Positions 27,860 through 37,214 of a DNA stretch of 64,000 nucleotides are shown here, piece after piece. The stretch's first letter is position 1. Every line of letters begins with the position of its first letter. Origin of the DNA: Acinetobacter sp. NIPH 2100 (GTDB taxonomy: Bacteria; Pseudomonadota; Gammaproteobacteria; Pseudomonadales; Moraxellaceae); contig NZ_KB850224.1 in the NCBI RefSeq assembly GCF_000369805.1, positions 2,288,262 through 2,352,261 of the forward strand. Reading direction: 5' to 3'. The translations under genes and the position numbers were made by a program. The notes below the pieces were generated by a model. It ran no database searches. It was not told the origin of the DNA and worked only from the letters and a program-made list of their open reading frames with translations.

Positions 27860-27888
27860 AAAAGCCACTAATTGTTTAGTGGCTTTTT
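27860..27888 (+). terminator. Rho-independent terminator after trmB
   Basis: AAAAGCCACTAA / TTAGTGGCTTTT with loop TTGT and further Ts. The Sel1 gene downstream converges on it. Confidence 0.9.
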
Positions 27889-27913
27889 TATTTCTAAGAT
27901 TTAAAAATAGTTA

Positions 27914-28696
27914 CTATGAGTGGTTCTCTAACTGCTTTAAAGCATCTACAGACTCTTGTACTCCATTATCATTGGCTTTTTTAAACCAATATTTAGCTTT
28001 TTCCTTGTTATTAAAATAATGTTGATATAAATATGCCAAGTTATATTGAGCTTGAGGAAGCTCTTGCTCTGCTGCTTTGGTAAATAGCTCTAAAGCCTTT
28101 TTTTCATCTTTAGGCAGTCCATTACCGTTAAAATAAACATTAGCCAGATTGAACTGGGCTTGAGGGAAATTTTGTTCTGCTGCTTTGGCATAGAGTTCTA
28201 AGGCCTTTTTCTCATCTCTAGCTAAACCATCACCTTTTAGATAAGCATTAGCTACATTAAACTGAGCTGGCGCAAAATTCTGCGCTGCTGCTTGAACGAA
28301 TAGATCTAATGCCTTAGCTCTATCTTCTGCTACAAAATTTCCGTGAGCATACATAAGACCTAAGTTATATTGGGCCTCTGCAAAGTTTTGTTGTGCTGAT
28401 TTGCTGAACCAGAAAAAAGCTTTTTCATAGTCTTGTTGAGTACTTAACCCTTGAAAATACATACTCGCCAAATTATTTTGAGCAGCCGCTGAACCTTGTT
28501 TCGCAGCTTTTTCAAATAAAGTGAATGCCTTATTATAATCTTGTGAAATCCCTTGTCCCAAATAGTACTTTTCAGCTTCTTGATATAACGCATCCGCCTG
28601 AATCGCCTGATCATTATGTTTTTGTGTGACATCAGAACAGCCACTCAATTGAGCGAAATTAAAAAGTACCAAAATAAAAATAAATTTTTCTTTCAT
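27914..28696 (-). CDS. Sel1-repeat lipoprotein
   Basis: 260 residues. The signal peptide has lipobox QLSGC (Cys20). The mature protein is made of about six 36-residue Sel1-like repeats (A..W/LF.KAA.Q....AQ.NLA..Y..G.G...D..KAL), two of them nearly identical. It is the last gene of the minus-strand T6SS island. Sel1/TPR-like lipoproteins serve as scaffolds, and some guard against T6SS lipases; which applies here is unknown. 77 bases separate it from the next Sel1 gene. Confidence 0.85.
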   Translation of the reverse strand: MKEKFIFILVLFNFAQLSGCSDVTQKHNDQAIQADALYQEAEKYYLGQGISQDYNKAFTLFEKAAKQGSAAAQNNLASMYFQGLSTQQDYEKAFFWFSKSAQQNFAEAQYNLGLMYAHGNFVAEDRAKALDLFVQAAAQNFAPAQFNVANAYLKGDGLARDEKKALELYAKAAEQNFPQAQFNLANVYFNGNGLPKDEKKALELFTKAAEQELPQAQYNLAYLYQHYFNNKEKAKYWFKKANDNGVQESVDALKQLENHS

Positions 28697-28773
28697 TTTA
28701 AGATATACACCTTGTATAAATCAGATGAGTTTAAAGTCAGATTTTCATATCCATAGAAAGATTGAATGTACGA

Positions 28774-29679
28774 TTACAACTTTGCTTTCCAGTAGTTTGC
28801 TTTTTCAGGACTATATTTAAAGCTACTACTTTCTGCGTAAATATCATATAACAATGCTTTAGCTGATGAATTTCCATTACGTACAGCCATTTCTGCATAT
28901 CGTATTGACTCATCTAAATTCTGTTTCATACCGGTACTATTATAATATTTAAGTGCAGTATTATATTGCGCTAACGGATGACCATGATCTGCTGCCCGCT
29001 TAAACCAGACAAGGGCTTGAAGTGGATCTTGTTCTACACCCTCTCCTCGTTCATACGCTAAGCCCACATTGTTTTGTGACTCGAGATCACCTTGCTCAGC
29101 TGCCTTTAATATCCATTTAAAAGATGCTTTGATGTCCTTTTCAACGCCATCCCCACCATATAGTTGAGCAGCAACAACTGTCTGGGACTGTATAAGCCCA
29201 GATTCGGCAGATCGAATAAAATATTTAAATGCTGTAGCTTTATCTTCTTTAACACTTAAACCTTTATAATAAGCCAAACCCACATTATGAATTGCAGAAG
29301 GATTTCCACTTTTAGCTCCCTCTTTAAACCACATCAAAGCTTTTTGATCATCTTTTTCTACAGCTTCATTGCCATTCCTATAAATCAAACCTAACTGTAA
29401 CATGGCATTTGAAGAACCTAGTTGTGCAGATTTCTCAAATAATTCCAATGCTTTCTTTTGATCAAATTTTTCACCTTCACCTGTGGCGTACATAGATGCC
29501 AATACAAAAATAGCCTCTGAATCATTTGCTTTTGCAGCCTTTTCCAGATCATGTTTAGACTTATATTCAGACACATCTTTATAGTCTTTAGTTAAAGTTC
29601 CGTGAGTGTTTGCTTCTTTGTCTTGACTACATGCTGATGTGAGCGATATTAAGACAATAAACAAAAATCTAAGCTTCAT
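28774..29679 (-). CDS. Sel1-repeat lipoprotein
   Basis: 301 residues from 29679, where a signal peptide with lipobox TSAC (Cys17) begins; the longer frame to 29715 overlaps the upstream gene and has no signal. It carries about six Sel1 repeats (EAIFVLASMYATGEG..., NAMLQLGLIYRNGNE..., SQNNVGLAYERGEGV...). The start falls 17 bases after the stop of the membrane protein gene upstream, so co-transcription with the paralog array is likely. Function unknown. Confidence 0.85.
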   Translation of the reverse strand: MKLRFLFIVLISLTSACSQDKEANTHGTLTKDYKDVSEYKSKHDLEKAAKANDSEAIFVLASMYATGEGEKFDQKKALELFEKSAQLGSSNAMLQLGLIYRNGNEAVEKDDQKALMWFKEGAKSGNPSAIHNVGLAYYKGLSVKEDKATAFKYFIRSAESGLIQSQTVVAAQLYGGDGVEKDIKASFKWILKAAEQGDLESQNNVGLAYERGEGVEQDPLQALVWFKRAADHGHPLAQYNTALKYYNSTGMKQNLDESIRYAEMAVRNGNSSAKALLYDIYAESSSFKYSPEKANYWKAKL

Positions 29680-29695
29680 TAAGTAACCTTTTACT

Positions 29696-30481
29696 TTAAA
29701 AATTTTTCTTATCAAAATAATCCTCTGGATAAGGATATTGACCTTTTAACTTATTACGATATTTCATTACACTAATCTGAACACCGTCATCCGTTAAAAA
29801 TTCATTATAAAAATCCTGTTCCTCTGGACATTCAAAACCAATTTTTTCAAATATTTGCTCTGATAATGTTCCAAAATTTTCATAGGATTTACGAAACGCA
29901 AAATAATTAACAAAAGTAGAAAAAATTGATATAACTAACATAATTAAAATGAAAGAAATTAACTTAAAGAAAGTTTCTAAACTGTAAGAAAAATCAAATA
30001 TAAAGAAAAGTAAAAATATAAAATAAATAAAAACCCATGAAATTAAAGAAAAATAGAATATCTGCTTGATAATGGCTTTATAACCCATTTTTATTGAACG
30101 ACCCATTTCATAGATCATATACAATAAGCCAGATTTAGGATCAATAATGGCATAGACCTGATAACGTCCATCCACAGGCTTGTCATTAATTACAGCGATC
30201 AGTTCATCATTTTCTTTAAAACGAGCCGTGGTAAATTGCCCTAGTAAAGAATATCCTTCTATTTCCCCTGTAAATGTAATGCCATCTTTAGCTTTACCTG
30301 CCAACACTAGTATAGGAGCACTGGTAAGCAAAGAACTACTTTCAGCCAGCACACCAGCAAAAGCAGTTCCAGCGGCAATTCCACCTAAATTTTGATTTAC
30401 GGGTATTTTGGACTTGGCTTTTTCTAAAGAATGGATTGGGCCCTGAACAATCTTTAGGTTCAATTTGAAGTTAGTCATCAT
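29696..30481 (-). CDS. tandem paralog B2, putative T6SS immunity membrane protein
   Basis: 261 residues of an unnamed family. The N-terminal half is a soluble beta-rich domain (LNLKIVQGPIHSLEKAKSKIP, then GLLYMIYEMGRS), followed by two adjacent hydrophobic helices (about 145-200) and a C-terminal tail with LSEQIFEKIGF and YPYPEDYFDKK. It is about 60-70% alike by eye to the gene upstream, with which it overlaps by 4 bases (ATGA). The position behind a VasX-like effector suggests immunity, by inference only. Confidence 0.7.
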   Translation of the reverse strand: MMTNFKLNLKIVQGPIHSLEKAKSKIPVNQNLGGIAAGTAFAGVLAESSSLLTSAPILVLAGKAKDGITFTGEIEGYSLLGQFTTARFKENDELIAVINDKPVDGRYQVYAIIDPKSGLLYMIYEMGRSIKMGYKAIIKQIFYFSLISWVFIYFIFLLFFIFDFSYSLETFFKLISFILIMLVISIFSTFVNYFAFRKSYENFGTLSEQIFEKIGFECPEEQDFYNEFLTDDGVQISVMKYRNKLKGQYPYPEDYFDKKNF

Positions 30482-31278
30482 TCACTAACTTTTTTCTTAT
30501 CAAAATAATCTTCTGGATAAGGATCTTGACCTTTTAAATTTTTTCTATAATCCATCACACTGATGTTGATTCCATCATTAATTAAATAATCATTGTAAAA
30601 ACCCTGCTCTTTAGGATCATCAAAACCTAGTTTTTCAAATATTTGTTCGGATAATTCACCAAAAACTTCATAAGATTTCTGAAAACTAAAATAATTTATG
30701 AATGCAGAAAATGAAACTGAAATAAGAAAGGCAATAAGCACTGCCTGAAAGAAAAATAATACTCCCTCAACAGAATAATCAGAAGAAGAAATAAAACTGA
30801 ATATCAGTATAATTAGGAGCAAGCCAAACGATGCAATACTAAAATAATAGGTCTGCATCATAATCGCTTTATAACCCATTTTTACCGAACGGCCCATTTC
30901 ATAGATCATATAAAGCAAACCTGATTTAGGATCGACAACTGCATAAACTTGATGTCGTCCCTTTACAGGCTTTTCATTAATTACAGCAATCAATTCATCA
31001 TTTTCGTCAAAACGTACAGTGGTAAATTGCCCTAGTAAAGGACACTCCTCTATTTCACCAATAAAAGTTATTCCATCTTTTGCTTTTCCAGCCATTAATA
31101 GAATCGGCGAGCTTGTGAGCAATGAGCTACTTCCCGCAAGTACACCAGCAAAAGCGGTACCTGCTGCAATCCCACCAATATTCTGATTTACAGGAATTTT
31201 GGACTTAGCTTTCTCTAGAGAGTGGATTGGACCTTGAACAAGCTTTAAGTTTAGTTTCAAATGATTTACCTTATACAA
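30478..31278 (-). CDS. tandem paralog B1, putative T6SS immunity membrane protein
   Basis: 266 residues, a close copy of the next gene. The same soluble N-terminal domain has KLNLKLVQGPIHSLEKAKSK and VDPKSGLLYMIYEMGRS. Two hydrophobic helices span about 145-200, and the tail is FGELSEQIFEKLGFDDPKEQ...DPYPEDYFDKKK. These blocks align with the type A paralogs (GLLHMQVGMG, EKSEQIF.LYGFKDPQE, DPYPESYIEQKE), so A and B are diverged members of one family. Function inferred as immunity. Confidence 0.7.
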   Translation of the reverse strand: MYKVNHLKLNLKLVQGPIHSLEKAKSKIPVNQNIGGIAAGTAFAGVLAGSSSLLTSSPILLMAGKAKDGITFIGEIEECPLLGQFTTVRFDENDELIAVINEKPVKGRHQVYAVVDPKSGLLYMIYEMGRSVKMGYKAIMMQTYYFSIASFGLLLIILIFSFISSSDYSVEGVLFFFQAVLIAFLISVSFSAFINYFSFQKSYEVFGELSEQIFEKLGFDDPKEQGFYNDYLINDGINISVMDYRKNLKGQDPYPEDYFDKKKVSE

Positions 31279-31297
31279 CCTTTTAATTTCTAGTTAG

Positions 31298-32052
31298 TTA
31301 TACATTCCGTTCTTTTTGCTCTATATAGCTTTCTGGGTATGGATCTTGTTCAATGACCTTACGGTATTCATAAACTGACTCCAATAACAACTTATACTCA
31401 TCACTGATATAACGAGATTTCAACAAAGATAAATCATCAGCATTATAAAAACCATAAATATTAAAAACCTTTTCAGAGTTTTCACACAAATATATTAACG
31501 AGTCTCCAGCTTTCTTAACAACATAATTTATAACAATATATCCAAAAACTGATATAATTAACCAAAAAATAAATTTTCAATATTAATACCAGTTGCCCAT
31601 AAAAAAATTATGGAAAATAAAAAAAATACCACTCCATAATATATTAACCCTTCCTTTTTGAGACCCTTTTTATTTTTTTCTACTGACTCCCCCATTCCAA
31701 CCTGCATATGAAGCAAGCCTGTCTTCGGGCTTAATACTGAATACAGTTCATACAAATTATTTTCAAGTTTTTTTGCTATACAAATTACATACTCATTTTC
31801 TTTTAATAAAGCACGATGGAATTGACCTATACAAACCTTCTCATCTATTTCCATAACAATAGATTGCACATGTAAACGGCTTTTTGAAGCTAAAAAAACA
31901 GTTTGTGCTGAGAGTGAAACACTTTCTGCTACACCACTCAAAATTGCTGAAGATACAATTTGTGCATCACCTGATTTTTCAAATGCACTTAAAGAGTCAT
32001 CATAAATCTCTAATCTTTGAATGCGACCTTCGATTTTTAGTAAATCATACAT
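31298..32052 (-). pseudogene. tandem paralog A3, frameshifted copy
   Basis: Two frames together make one paralog. 32052-31558 encodes the first 164 residues (MYDLLKIEGRIQRLE... to INIENLFFG, stop). The rest (FWLIISVFGYIVINYVV...CENSEKVFNIYGF...YPESYIEQKERNV) lies in another frame down to 31298. The break is at six As at 31564-31569 (six Ts on the coding strand). One extra base restores 756 nt and 251 residues, exactly the length of the neighbouring copy. It may be a real decay event, a slippage or phase-variation site, or a sequencing error. Confidence 0.8.
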
Positions 32053-32800
32053 TCCGTTCTTTTTGCTCTATATAGCTTTCTGGGTATGGATCACTTTCAA
32101 TAATTTTTCTATATTCATATACAGACTCAAGCAACAAGTGATCTTTTTCACTTAGATAGCGACTTGGTAATAAGAAAACTTCTTGAGGGTCTTTAAATCC
32201 ATACAAAACAAAAATCTGTTCTGACTTTTCTGAAAAATGTTTTAATGACTTTGAAGCACTTTTAATAATAAAAAATAAAATAAAATAAAATAAAATAGCC
32301 ACTCCTAAAAAAATTAATATATCAACCTGATTAAAACCTCTTGCCCAAAAATAAATTAAAGATCCCAAAAAAATTGTTATCGCGTACCAGACATTTCTAC
32401 CTTTAGCTATAGAAGTCTGATGAGCTTTAACAGAAGCTCCCATCCCAACCTGCATATGAAGTAAGCCTGTTTTAGGGCTCAATACCGAATAAAGCTCATA
32501 GAAATTGTTTTCAAGCCGTCTTACGACACAAATGACATATTCATTCTGTTCAAACAACCCACTATGAAATTGGCCAATACAAACTTTACCAGCTATTTCC
32601 ATAACCACTGTCTTAACATGTAAACGACTACGTGAAGCGAGAAATACCGTCTGTGCAGACAATGAAACACTTTCTGCTACACCACTTAGAATTGCTGAAG
32701 CTGCAATTTGGGCATCACCTGATTTTCCAAATGCACTTAAAGAGTCATCATAAATCTCTAATCTTTGAATGCGACCTTCGATTTTTAGTAAATCATACAT
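32045..32800 (-). CDS. tandem paralog A2, putative T6SS immunity membrane protein
   Basis: 251 residues. The N-terminal soluble domain (MYDLLKIEGRIQRLEIYDDSLSAF..., GKVCIGQFH, SPKTGLLHMQVGMG) is followed by two hydrophobic helices (about 145-190) and a C-terminal tail FSEKSEQIFVLYGFKDPQE...DPYPESYIEQKERNV. It is almost identical to copy A1 over both ends, diverging mainly in the membrane part. An 8-base overlap (ATGTATGA) couples it to A3. It contains four TAAAA units (plus strand) within the second helix. Confidence 0.72.
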   Translation of the reverse strand: MYDLLKIEGRIQRLEIYDDSLSAFGKSGDAQIAASAILSGVAESVSLSAQTVFLASRSRLHVKTVVMEIAGKVCIGQFHSGLFEQNEYVICVVRRLENNFYELYSVLSPKTGLLHMQVGMGASVKAHQTSIAKGRNVWYAITIFLGSLIYFWARGFNQVDILIFLGVAILFYFILFFIIKSASKSLKHFSEKSEQIFVLYGFKDPQEVFLLPSRYLSEKDHLLLESVYEYRKIIESDPYPESYIEQKERNV

Positions 32801-33557
32801 TCCGTTCTTTTTGCTCTATATAGCTTTCTGGGTATGGATCACTTTCAATAATTTTTCTATATTCATATACAGACTCAAGCAATAAGTGATCTTTTTCACT
32901 TAGATAGCGACTTGGTAATAAGAAAACTTCTTGAGGATCTTTAAATCCATATAAAGCAAAAATCTGTTCTGACTTTTCTGAAAAATGTTTTAATGAATTT
33001 GAAGCATTTTTAATAATAAAAAATAAAATAAAATAAAATAAAATAAAAACAAAAACTAAAATTAATAAAGTACTTAAGTTTATCCCACGTGCAAAAAAAA
33101 CAATCAAACTTGTTATAATGACTGTTATAGAATACCAAACTAATCTACCTTTCATAACTGAAGTGTTATGGGTTTTGGGTGAAGCCCCCATCCCAACCTG
33201 CATATGAAGCAAGCCTGTTTTAGGGCTCAATACTGAATAAAGCTCATATAAGTTGTTTTCTAGTCGTCTTACAATGCAAATAACATACTCTTCCTGTTCG
33301 AATAGAGCACGATGAAATTGACCCACACAAACTTTACCGCCTATTTCCAAAACAACTGACTTAACATGCAAACGGCTACGTGAAGCGAGAAATACAGTTT
33401 GTGCAGACAATGAAACACTTTCTGCTACACCGCTTAGAATTGCTGAAGCTGCAATTTGAGTATCACCAGACTTTCCAAATGCACTTAAAGAGTCATCATA
33501 AATCTCTAACCTTTGAATGCGACCTTCAAATTTCAACATCTCAAACATTTTAAACAC
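32793..33557 (-). CDS. tandem paralog A1, putative T6SS immunity membrane protein
   Basis: Up to 254 residues. A GTG at 33557 overlaps the effector stop by 8 bases; an ATG at 33548 (MFEMLKFEG) directly after that stop is an equally good start. The architecture matches A2: a soluble domain, two hydrophobic helices encoded partly by five TAAAA repeats (plus strand), and the SEQIFALYGFKDPQE and DPYPESYIEQKE tail. Being first after the effector gene makes it the best candidate for the cognate immunity protein (inference). Confidence 0.72.
   Translation of the reverse strand: MFKMFEMLKFEGRIQRLEIYDDSLSAFGKSGDTQIAASAILSGVAESVSLSAQTVFLASRSRLHVKSVVLEIGGKVCVGQFHRALFEQEEYVICIVRRLENNLYELYSVLSPKTGLLHMQVGMGASPKTHNTSVMKGRLVWYSITVIITSLIVFFARGINLSTLLILVFVFILFYFILFFIIKNASNSLKHFSEKSEQIFALYGFKDPQEVFLLPSRYLSEKDHLLLESVYEYRKIIESDPYPESYIEQKERNV
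33010..33045. repeat. TAAAA pentanucleotide repeat (about 5 units) inside paralog A1
   Basis: Five consecutive TAAAA units after an A-rich lead. The matching site in paralog A2 (about 32270-32297) has four. Unit length is not a multiple of three, so gain or loss of one unit shifts the frame. Confidence 0.7.
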
Positions 33558-36303
33558 TCACTATCGCTTTCATAAACTCTTCATATTCTTCATCTGCAGT
33601 TTTGAATTTCTTCTCATTCCTAGATGTAGATTTAAATATAGACTCTTTTTTAGGATCAGATGCTAACTTAAATGCGGTTTTCTGACACCAATCTTCCATT
33701 GCATCATCCAAAACATATTTTTTAAGTAAAATTTCTGCACTAATTAAACCTAATGTTATAAGATTCAACCCAGCAATTACTCGGGCACCCATTAAAAATG
33801 CAACTAAAGCATTTGTTGTAAATTTGGTCAAAATTCTTTTAATCACTGTATTCTTTGTATACTGAACAACTGCACTTGCCAACACACCGGCTTGCCCAAT
33901 TGTCAAAGAAACATTAATAGTGAGCCTAAATATTAATATTGTGGCCAAAATATCAGAAGATGCTTCTTTAATATTTTTATAGTCAACATATAAACCTGTT
34001 AAACCTCCTAAAGTTCCAAGACTTCCAGCAGTCAATCTAAATGCTGCTGCAGAGGCCGCTGCACCTGCCGCAGTCTTACGTCCCCAACTCTCACCTAACA
34101 TATCAAATGCAACAGCAGATACTGAGAACATCGAACCCACTAATTGTACGGATAGCTCTGGCTTATCTTTAATATCAGACTTCCACGCATCATATTGGAA
34201 GTAAAAATTTAGTAACTCAAAAATACCTACGATAGCAAGTATTCGGTTTTTGGTAATATCAGGTTGTCCTTTAACTGCAAGGGATACCGAGTTTTTAATT
34301 TCCACTGCTCTGGTATTACGGTAGGTATACGTCGTACCAGTTTGCGGTAAAGCTGCAATTGCAGCGGCTCTAAACTCCAGGTTATACATCAAGCGCATCA
34401 ACGGAACCTGTTGAGCTAAGTTCCCTGATCTTAAATAAAGCAATTGAGCCGTATGACGTTGTGCACCTTGCGTCGCCATAACCGTAATTTGACTAATATG
34501 TAAAGTTTTTAAGCGGATATCGCCAAACTCTTTTAGAGCTGTATTCAACATCAAAGACATCCAGTAGAGTAGCTTCTCTGGTAACTTAAAGTTTTGTGCT
34601 GAAATAAACTTTTTCCCTTCAATACTGCCTAGCCAACTATCAAAGGCTGCATCGGCTGCGGTAAACACACCAAAACTCTGTTTACTATAATCCAGCAAAT
34701 CTTTTGTTGAACTTGGACTTTCAAAAATCTTGGCATATTCATCTATTAACCGTTTATTGTTAAAACAATATGCTCTCAGGAATAAGTTTTTATCTGAAAC
34801 CTTTTTTTCACATATCCATTTATTCAGTAAATCTTTCCCTTTTTGTAATAAATTCATGCCATACATTAAGTCCATAATGACTGCATGGAAAATAAAACCA
34901 TTACTTTCTTTCGGTGTTTTCCCCTGTTTCAACTCCTCACTTTGGTCAAAATAGAATAGACCTTTTAAAAGATTAGAAGAAACCAACCAGTTATAATGAT
35001 CATCTACATACCGAGCTGCAGCAGCATAACTCTCTTCAGATTTTTTATCGACATCCTTGCGGAACTTCTCCAAGCCATTCATATCTAACTGTGCTTGGTA
35101 TTTTTTCCATGCATTATTACCATCTACAGTTGCTTTTTTAACAGCCTCTGCTCTCTGTTTCTCAAGTTCAGCTGCAGCTTTTGCAGGCGCATTTTTTTCG
35201 AAATTCTTTAGATTCTCGAGTCCTTTTTTATCGCCCATACGTTCAGCTCTTTGAATCGCTGCTTGCAGATAAGGATCTGTAATTTTCTTCCTTTGCTCTT
35301 CATTTGAATCAATAATTTTGAACTTTGCTTGAATGGAATTTGCAACTAAGTTTTGCTTCATATTATCGATTAAGGTTATGGTCTGAAGCTTATGTTCATT
35401 GCTAAAACCATCTTTATCTTCTTTTAAAAAACTATCAATTCCTTGAAAACTTAATATATTACGATCTTCATTTAACTTAGATGTGATTCCAATCGGATCA
35501 TATAGCGCAACACCAATATGCTCTTTCGGCTTCTCACTAAACTTCTTATTTATTGCCCCCCATCGAGCAGAACCATAGCTTTCCAGTGCCATCGCTATCG
35601 TAGTTAATTGAGCACCAGAAAGACAATGTTGCTGAGTAGCTCCTTTTGATACATCTATTTTTTGCCAATAGCCTGAAGTTGCGTACTGATCAGCATTTTT
35701 TTCAAACTGCGCTCTCATTTTTTGAGTGAGTGGTGCATGCGCATGTAATAAATAAACTGTCTGTGCATCATCATTATTGACTGAAGGAATCGTAATTAAA
35801 GAAGCATTGGCACTATGGCCTGCTTTATTACAGGCGAAATCCTGAGCCACAAGAGGGGCTTTGCTACCGACAGGAAATTCCTGATGAAATCCTTTTTTAT
35901 TGGTAATGTACGCAACCCATTCTTTCTTTCCAGATTTTCTTTTGATCAATAAATAAATATACCCAGAGTCAATCATTCGAACTGTATATTTGTATTCCTT
36001 AAGCGGAACATTGGTTACATTTGACCCTAATTGTGCTGGTAATGGCTTTATTCCTAAACGAGCTACCGAATATTTAAGTGGTAAAATATTAATGCCTGTA
36101 GGTCGACAAAAGTTAGTACATTCTTTTTTAGCGACCTGAGTCACTGGTATTTTATTATTCTGAGTTGTGGATGCAGCAGCTTGTTGGCTAATTTTACTCG
36201 GATTGGGACTGACACCTAAAGTCTTGGTTAATTTTTTCTGTTGTTGATCAACTGTCCCAAACTTTGTCATGTTATTTGCAAAAGTTGGTTTGTCATTAGC
36301 CAT
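33550..36303 (-). CDS. VasX-like type VI secretion effector, membrane-acting
   Basis: 917 residues from the ATG at 36303, chosen because GAGG precedes it and the ATGGCTAA overlap matches the local style. The N-terminal domain (about 60-180) carries the VasX N-terminal pattern: a CxxxCRPTGINILPLKYSVA block, then YKYTVRMIDSGYIYLL and KEWVAYITNKKGFHQEFP. A long helical middle (about 340-480) is rich in Lys/Glu/Ala. The C-terminal region (about 690-870) has several hydrophobic, Gly/Ala-rich helices, as in colicin-like pore formers. VasX of Vibrio cholerae permeabilises target inner membranes; the same mechanism here is inferred. Confidence 0.8.
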   Translation of the reverse strand: MANDKPTFANNMTKFGTVDQQQKKLTKTLGVSPNPSKISQQAAASTTQNNKIPVTQVAKKECTNFCRPTGINILPLKYSVARLGIKPLPAQLGSNVTNVPLKEYKYTVRMIDSGYIYLLIKRKSGKKEWVAYITNKKGFHQEFPVGSKAPLVAQDFACNKAGHSANASLITIPSVNNDDAQTVYLLHAHAPLTQKMRAQFEKNADQYATSGYWQKIDVSKGATQQHCLSGAQLTTIAMALESYGSARWGAINKKFSEKPKEHIGVALYDPIGITSKLNEDRNILSFQGIDSFLKEDKDGFSNEHKLQTITLIDNMKQNLVANSIQAKFKIIDSNEEQRKKITDPYLQAAIQRAERMGDKKGLENLKNFEKNAPAKAAAELEKQRAEAVKKATVDGNNAWKKYQAQLDMNGLEKFRKDVDKKSEESYAAAARYVDDHYNWLVSSNLLKGLFYFDQSEELKQGKTPKESNGFIFHAVIMDLMYGMNLLQKGKDLLNKWICEKKVSDKNLFLRAYCFNNKRLIDEYAKIFESPSSTKDLLDYSKQSFGVFTAADAAFDSWLGSIEGKKFISAQNFKLPEKLLYWMSLMLNTALKEFGDIRLKTLHISQITVMATQGAQRHTAQLLYLRSGNLAQQVPLMRLMYNLEFRAAAIAALPQTGTTYTYRNTRAVEIKNSVSLAVKGQPDITKNRILAIVGIFELLNFYFQYDAWKSDIKDKPELSVQLVGSMFSVSAVAFDMLGESWGRKTAAGAAASAAAFRLTAGSLGTLGGLTGLYVDYKNIKEASSDILATILIFRLTINVSLTIGQAGVLASAVVQYTKNTVIKRILTKFTTNALVAFLMGARVIAGLNLITLGLISAEILLKKYVLDDAMEDWCQKTAFKLASDPKKESIFKSTSRNEKKFKTADEEYEEFMKAIVSV

Positions 36304-37213
36304 GGTAGCCCTCTTCACATTCTTGTTTAACTTGTGAATATTGATTTTCTTCTAAATAGTCCATCGCCGTAGTAAAAGAGTTCGCTTCCAATCTCTCAAC
36401 CCAGTAATGACTAATTATTGAAGATACTTGCGAACTTCTCATAAAATCTTTATGCAAAATAACGGAATACATCCCATAAGCGATCAAATCTGTTACATGT
36501 AAAATTCCATATTGCCTTATCGCATGATGAAGTGACTCTAATACCTCATCCTGACGAATCGACAACTGCTCGTCATATATAAGAGATTGCTTGATAACTG
36601 TATTCGACAACTCAATTAAATCTAGTTTTGCTGACTCGTCATTTGTAAAAGTAAGAGAGAAAAGTGCCCTTTTTTCCTGAGTTTTCACTTCATACAAACC
36701 ATTAAAGAAAACAAAATGCCAATCTGCTAAAAATGACTCAATTTGTTCACTTTTTTTATCAATGATTGCAGGTAAATAAACCAATACACGAGGGTCATAC
36801 CATCGAAAAATAAATTTATTCTTTGTATCTTTCGCAATAACAAGCTTTTTAAAAATTTGAACTGTCTTTTTTAGATCATCTACTATTCCAAAGCCATGAA
36901 TAAAATAGCCATCTTCATTTTGATCCAAATTCATAAATAAAGTTTGAATGATAAAATCTAATGAATCTTCCAAGTCTTCTTTTACTTTTATCTTTATAAA
37001 GAAAAGAGCTGGACGGCTATTCTTTTTAGAGGCTGCAATCTCTATTTGCTCTAATTCATAATCGGTTAATTTGTCAATAAACTCATCAAAAAAACCACTT
37101 AATAAAGTTTCGTCACACAAAAAAGTGACATAACCATTTCGTTCAAATAAGTTAATGATTAATTCACTTAAATTTTCAGAAGCTATCTCTTCTTTTGGCA
37201 GTAAAAACTTCAT
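36296..37213 (-). CDS. DUF4123 T6SS effector adaptor/chaperone
   Basis: 305 residues. The DUF4123 domain spans about 10-150: YFIHGFGIVDDL, FRWYDPRVL, and FFNGLYEV further on. Proteins of this family (Tap/TEC, VasW-like) load a specific effector onto its VgrG. It lies 1 base after vgrG and overlaps the effector gene by 8 bases, precisely the expected adaptor position. The C-terminal 130 residues are less conserved and probably recognise the effector (inference). Confidence 0.88.
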   Translation of the reverse strand: MKFLLPKEEIASENLSELIINLFERNGYVTFLCDETLLSGFFDEFIDKLTDYELEQIEIAASKKNSRPALFFIKIKVKEDLEDSLDFIIQTLFMNLDQNEDGYFIHGFGIVDDLKKTVQIFKKLVIAKDTKNKFIFRWYDPRVLVYLPAIIDKKSEQIESFLADWHFVFFNGLYEVKTQEKRALFSLTFTNDESAKLDLIELSNTVIKQSLIYDEQLSIRQDEVLESLHHAIRQYGILHVTDLIAYGMYSVILHKDFMRSSQVSSIISHYWVERLEANSFTTAMDYLEENQYSQVKQECEEGYHG

Positions 37214-37214
37214 T

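Noticed and set aside
32045..33557. Repeated blocks considered as a CRISPR array or integron cassettes
   Set aside because: Repeats are whole-gene duplications of about 750 bases with coding frames, without short regular spacers or attC-like sites.
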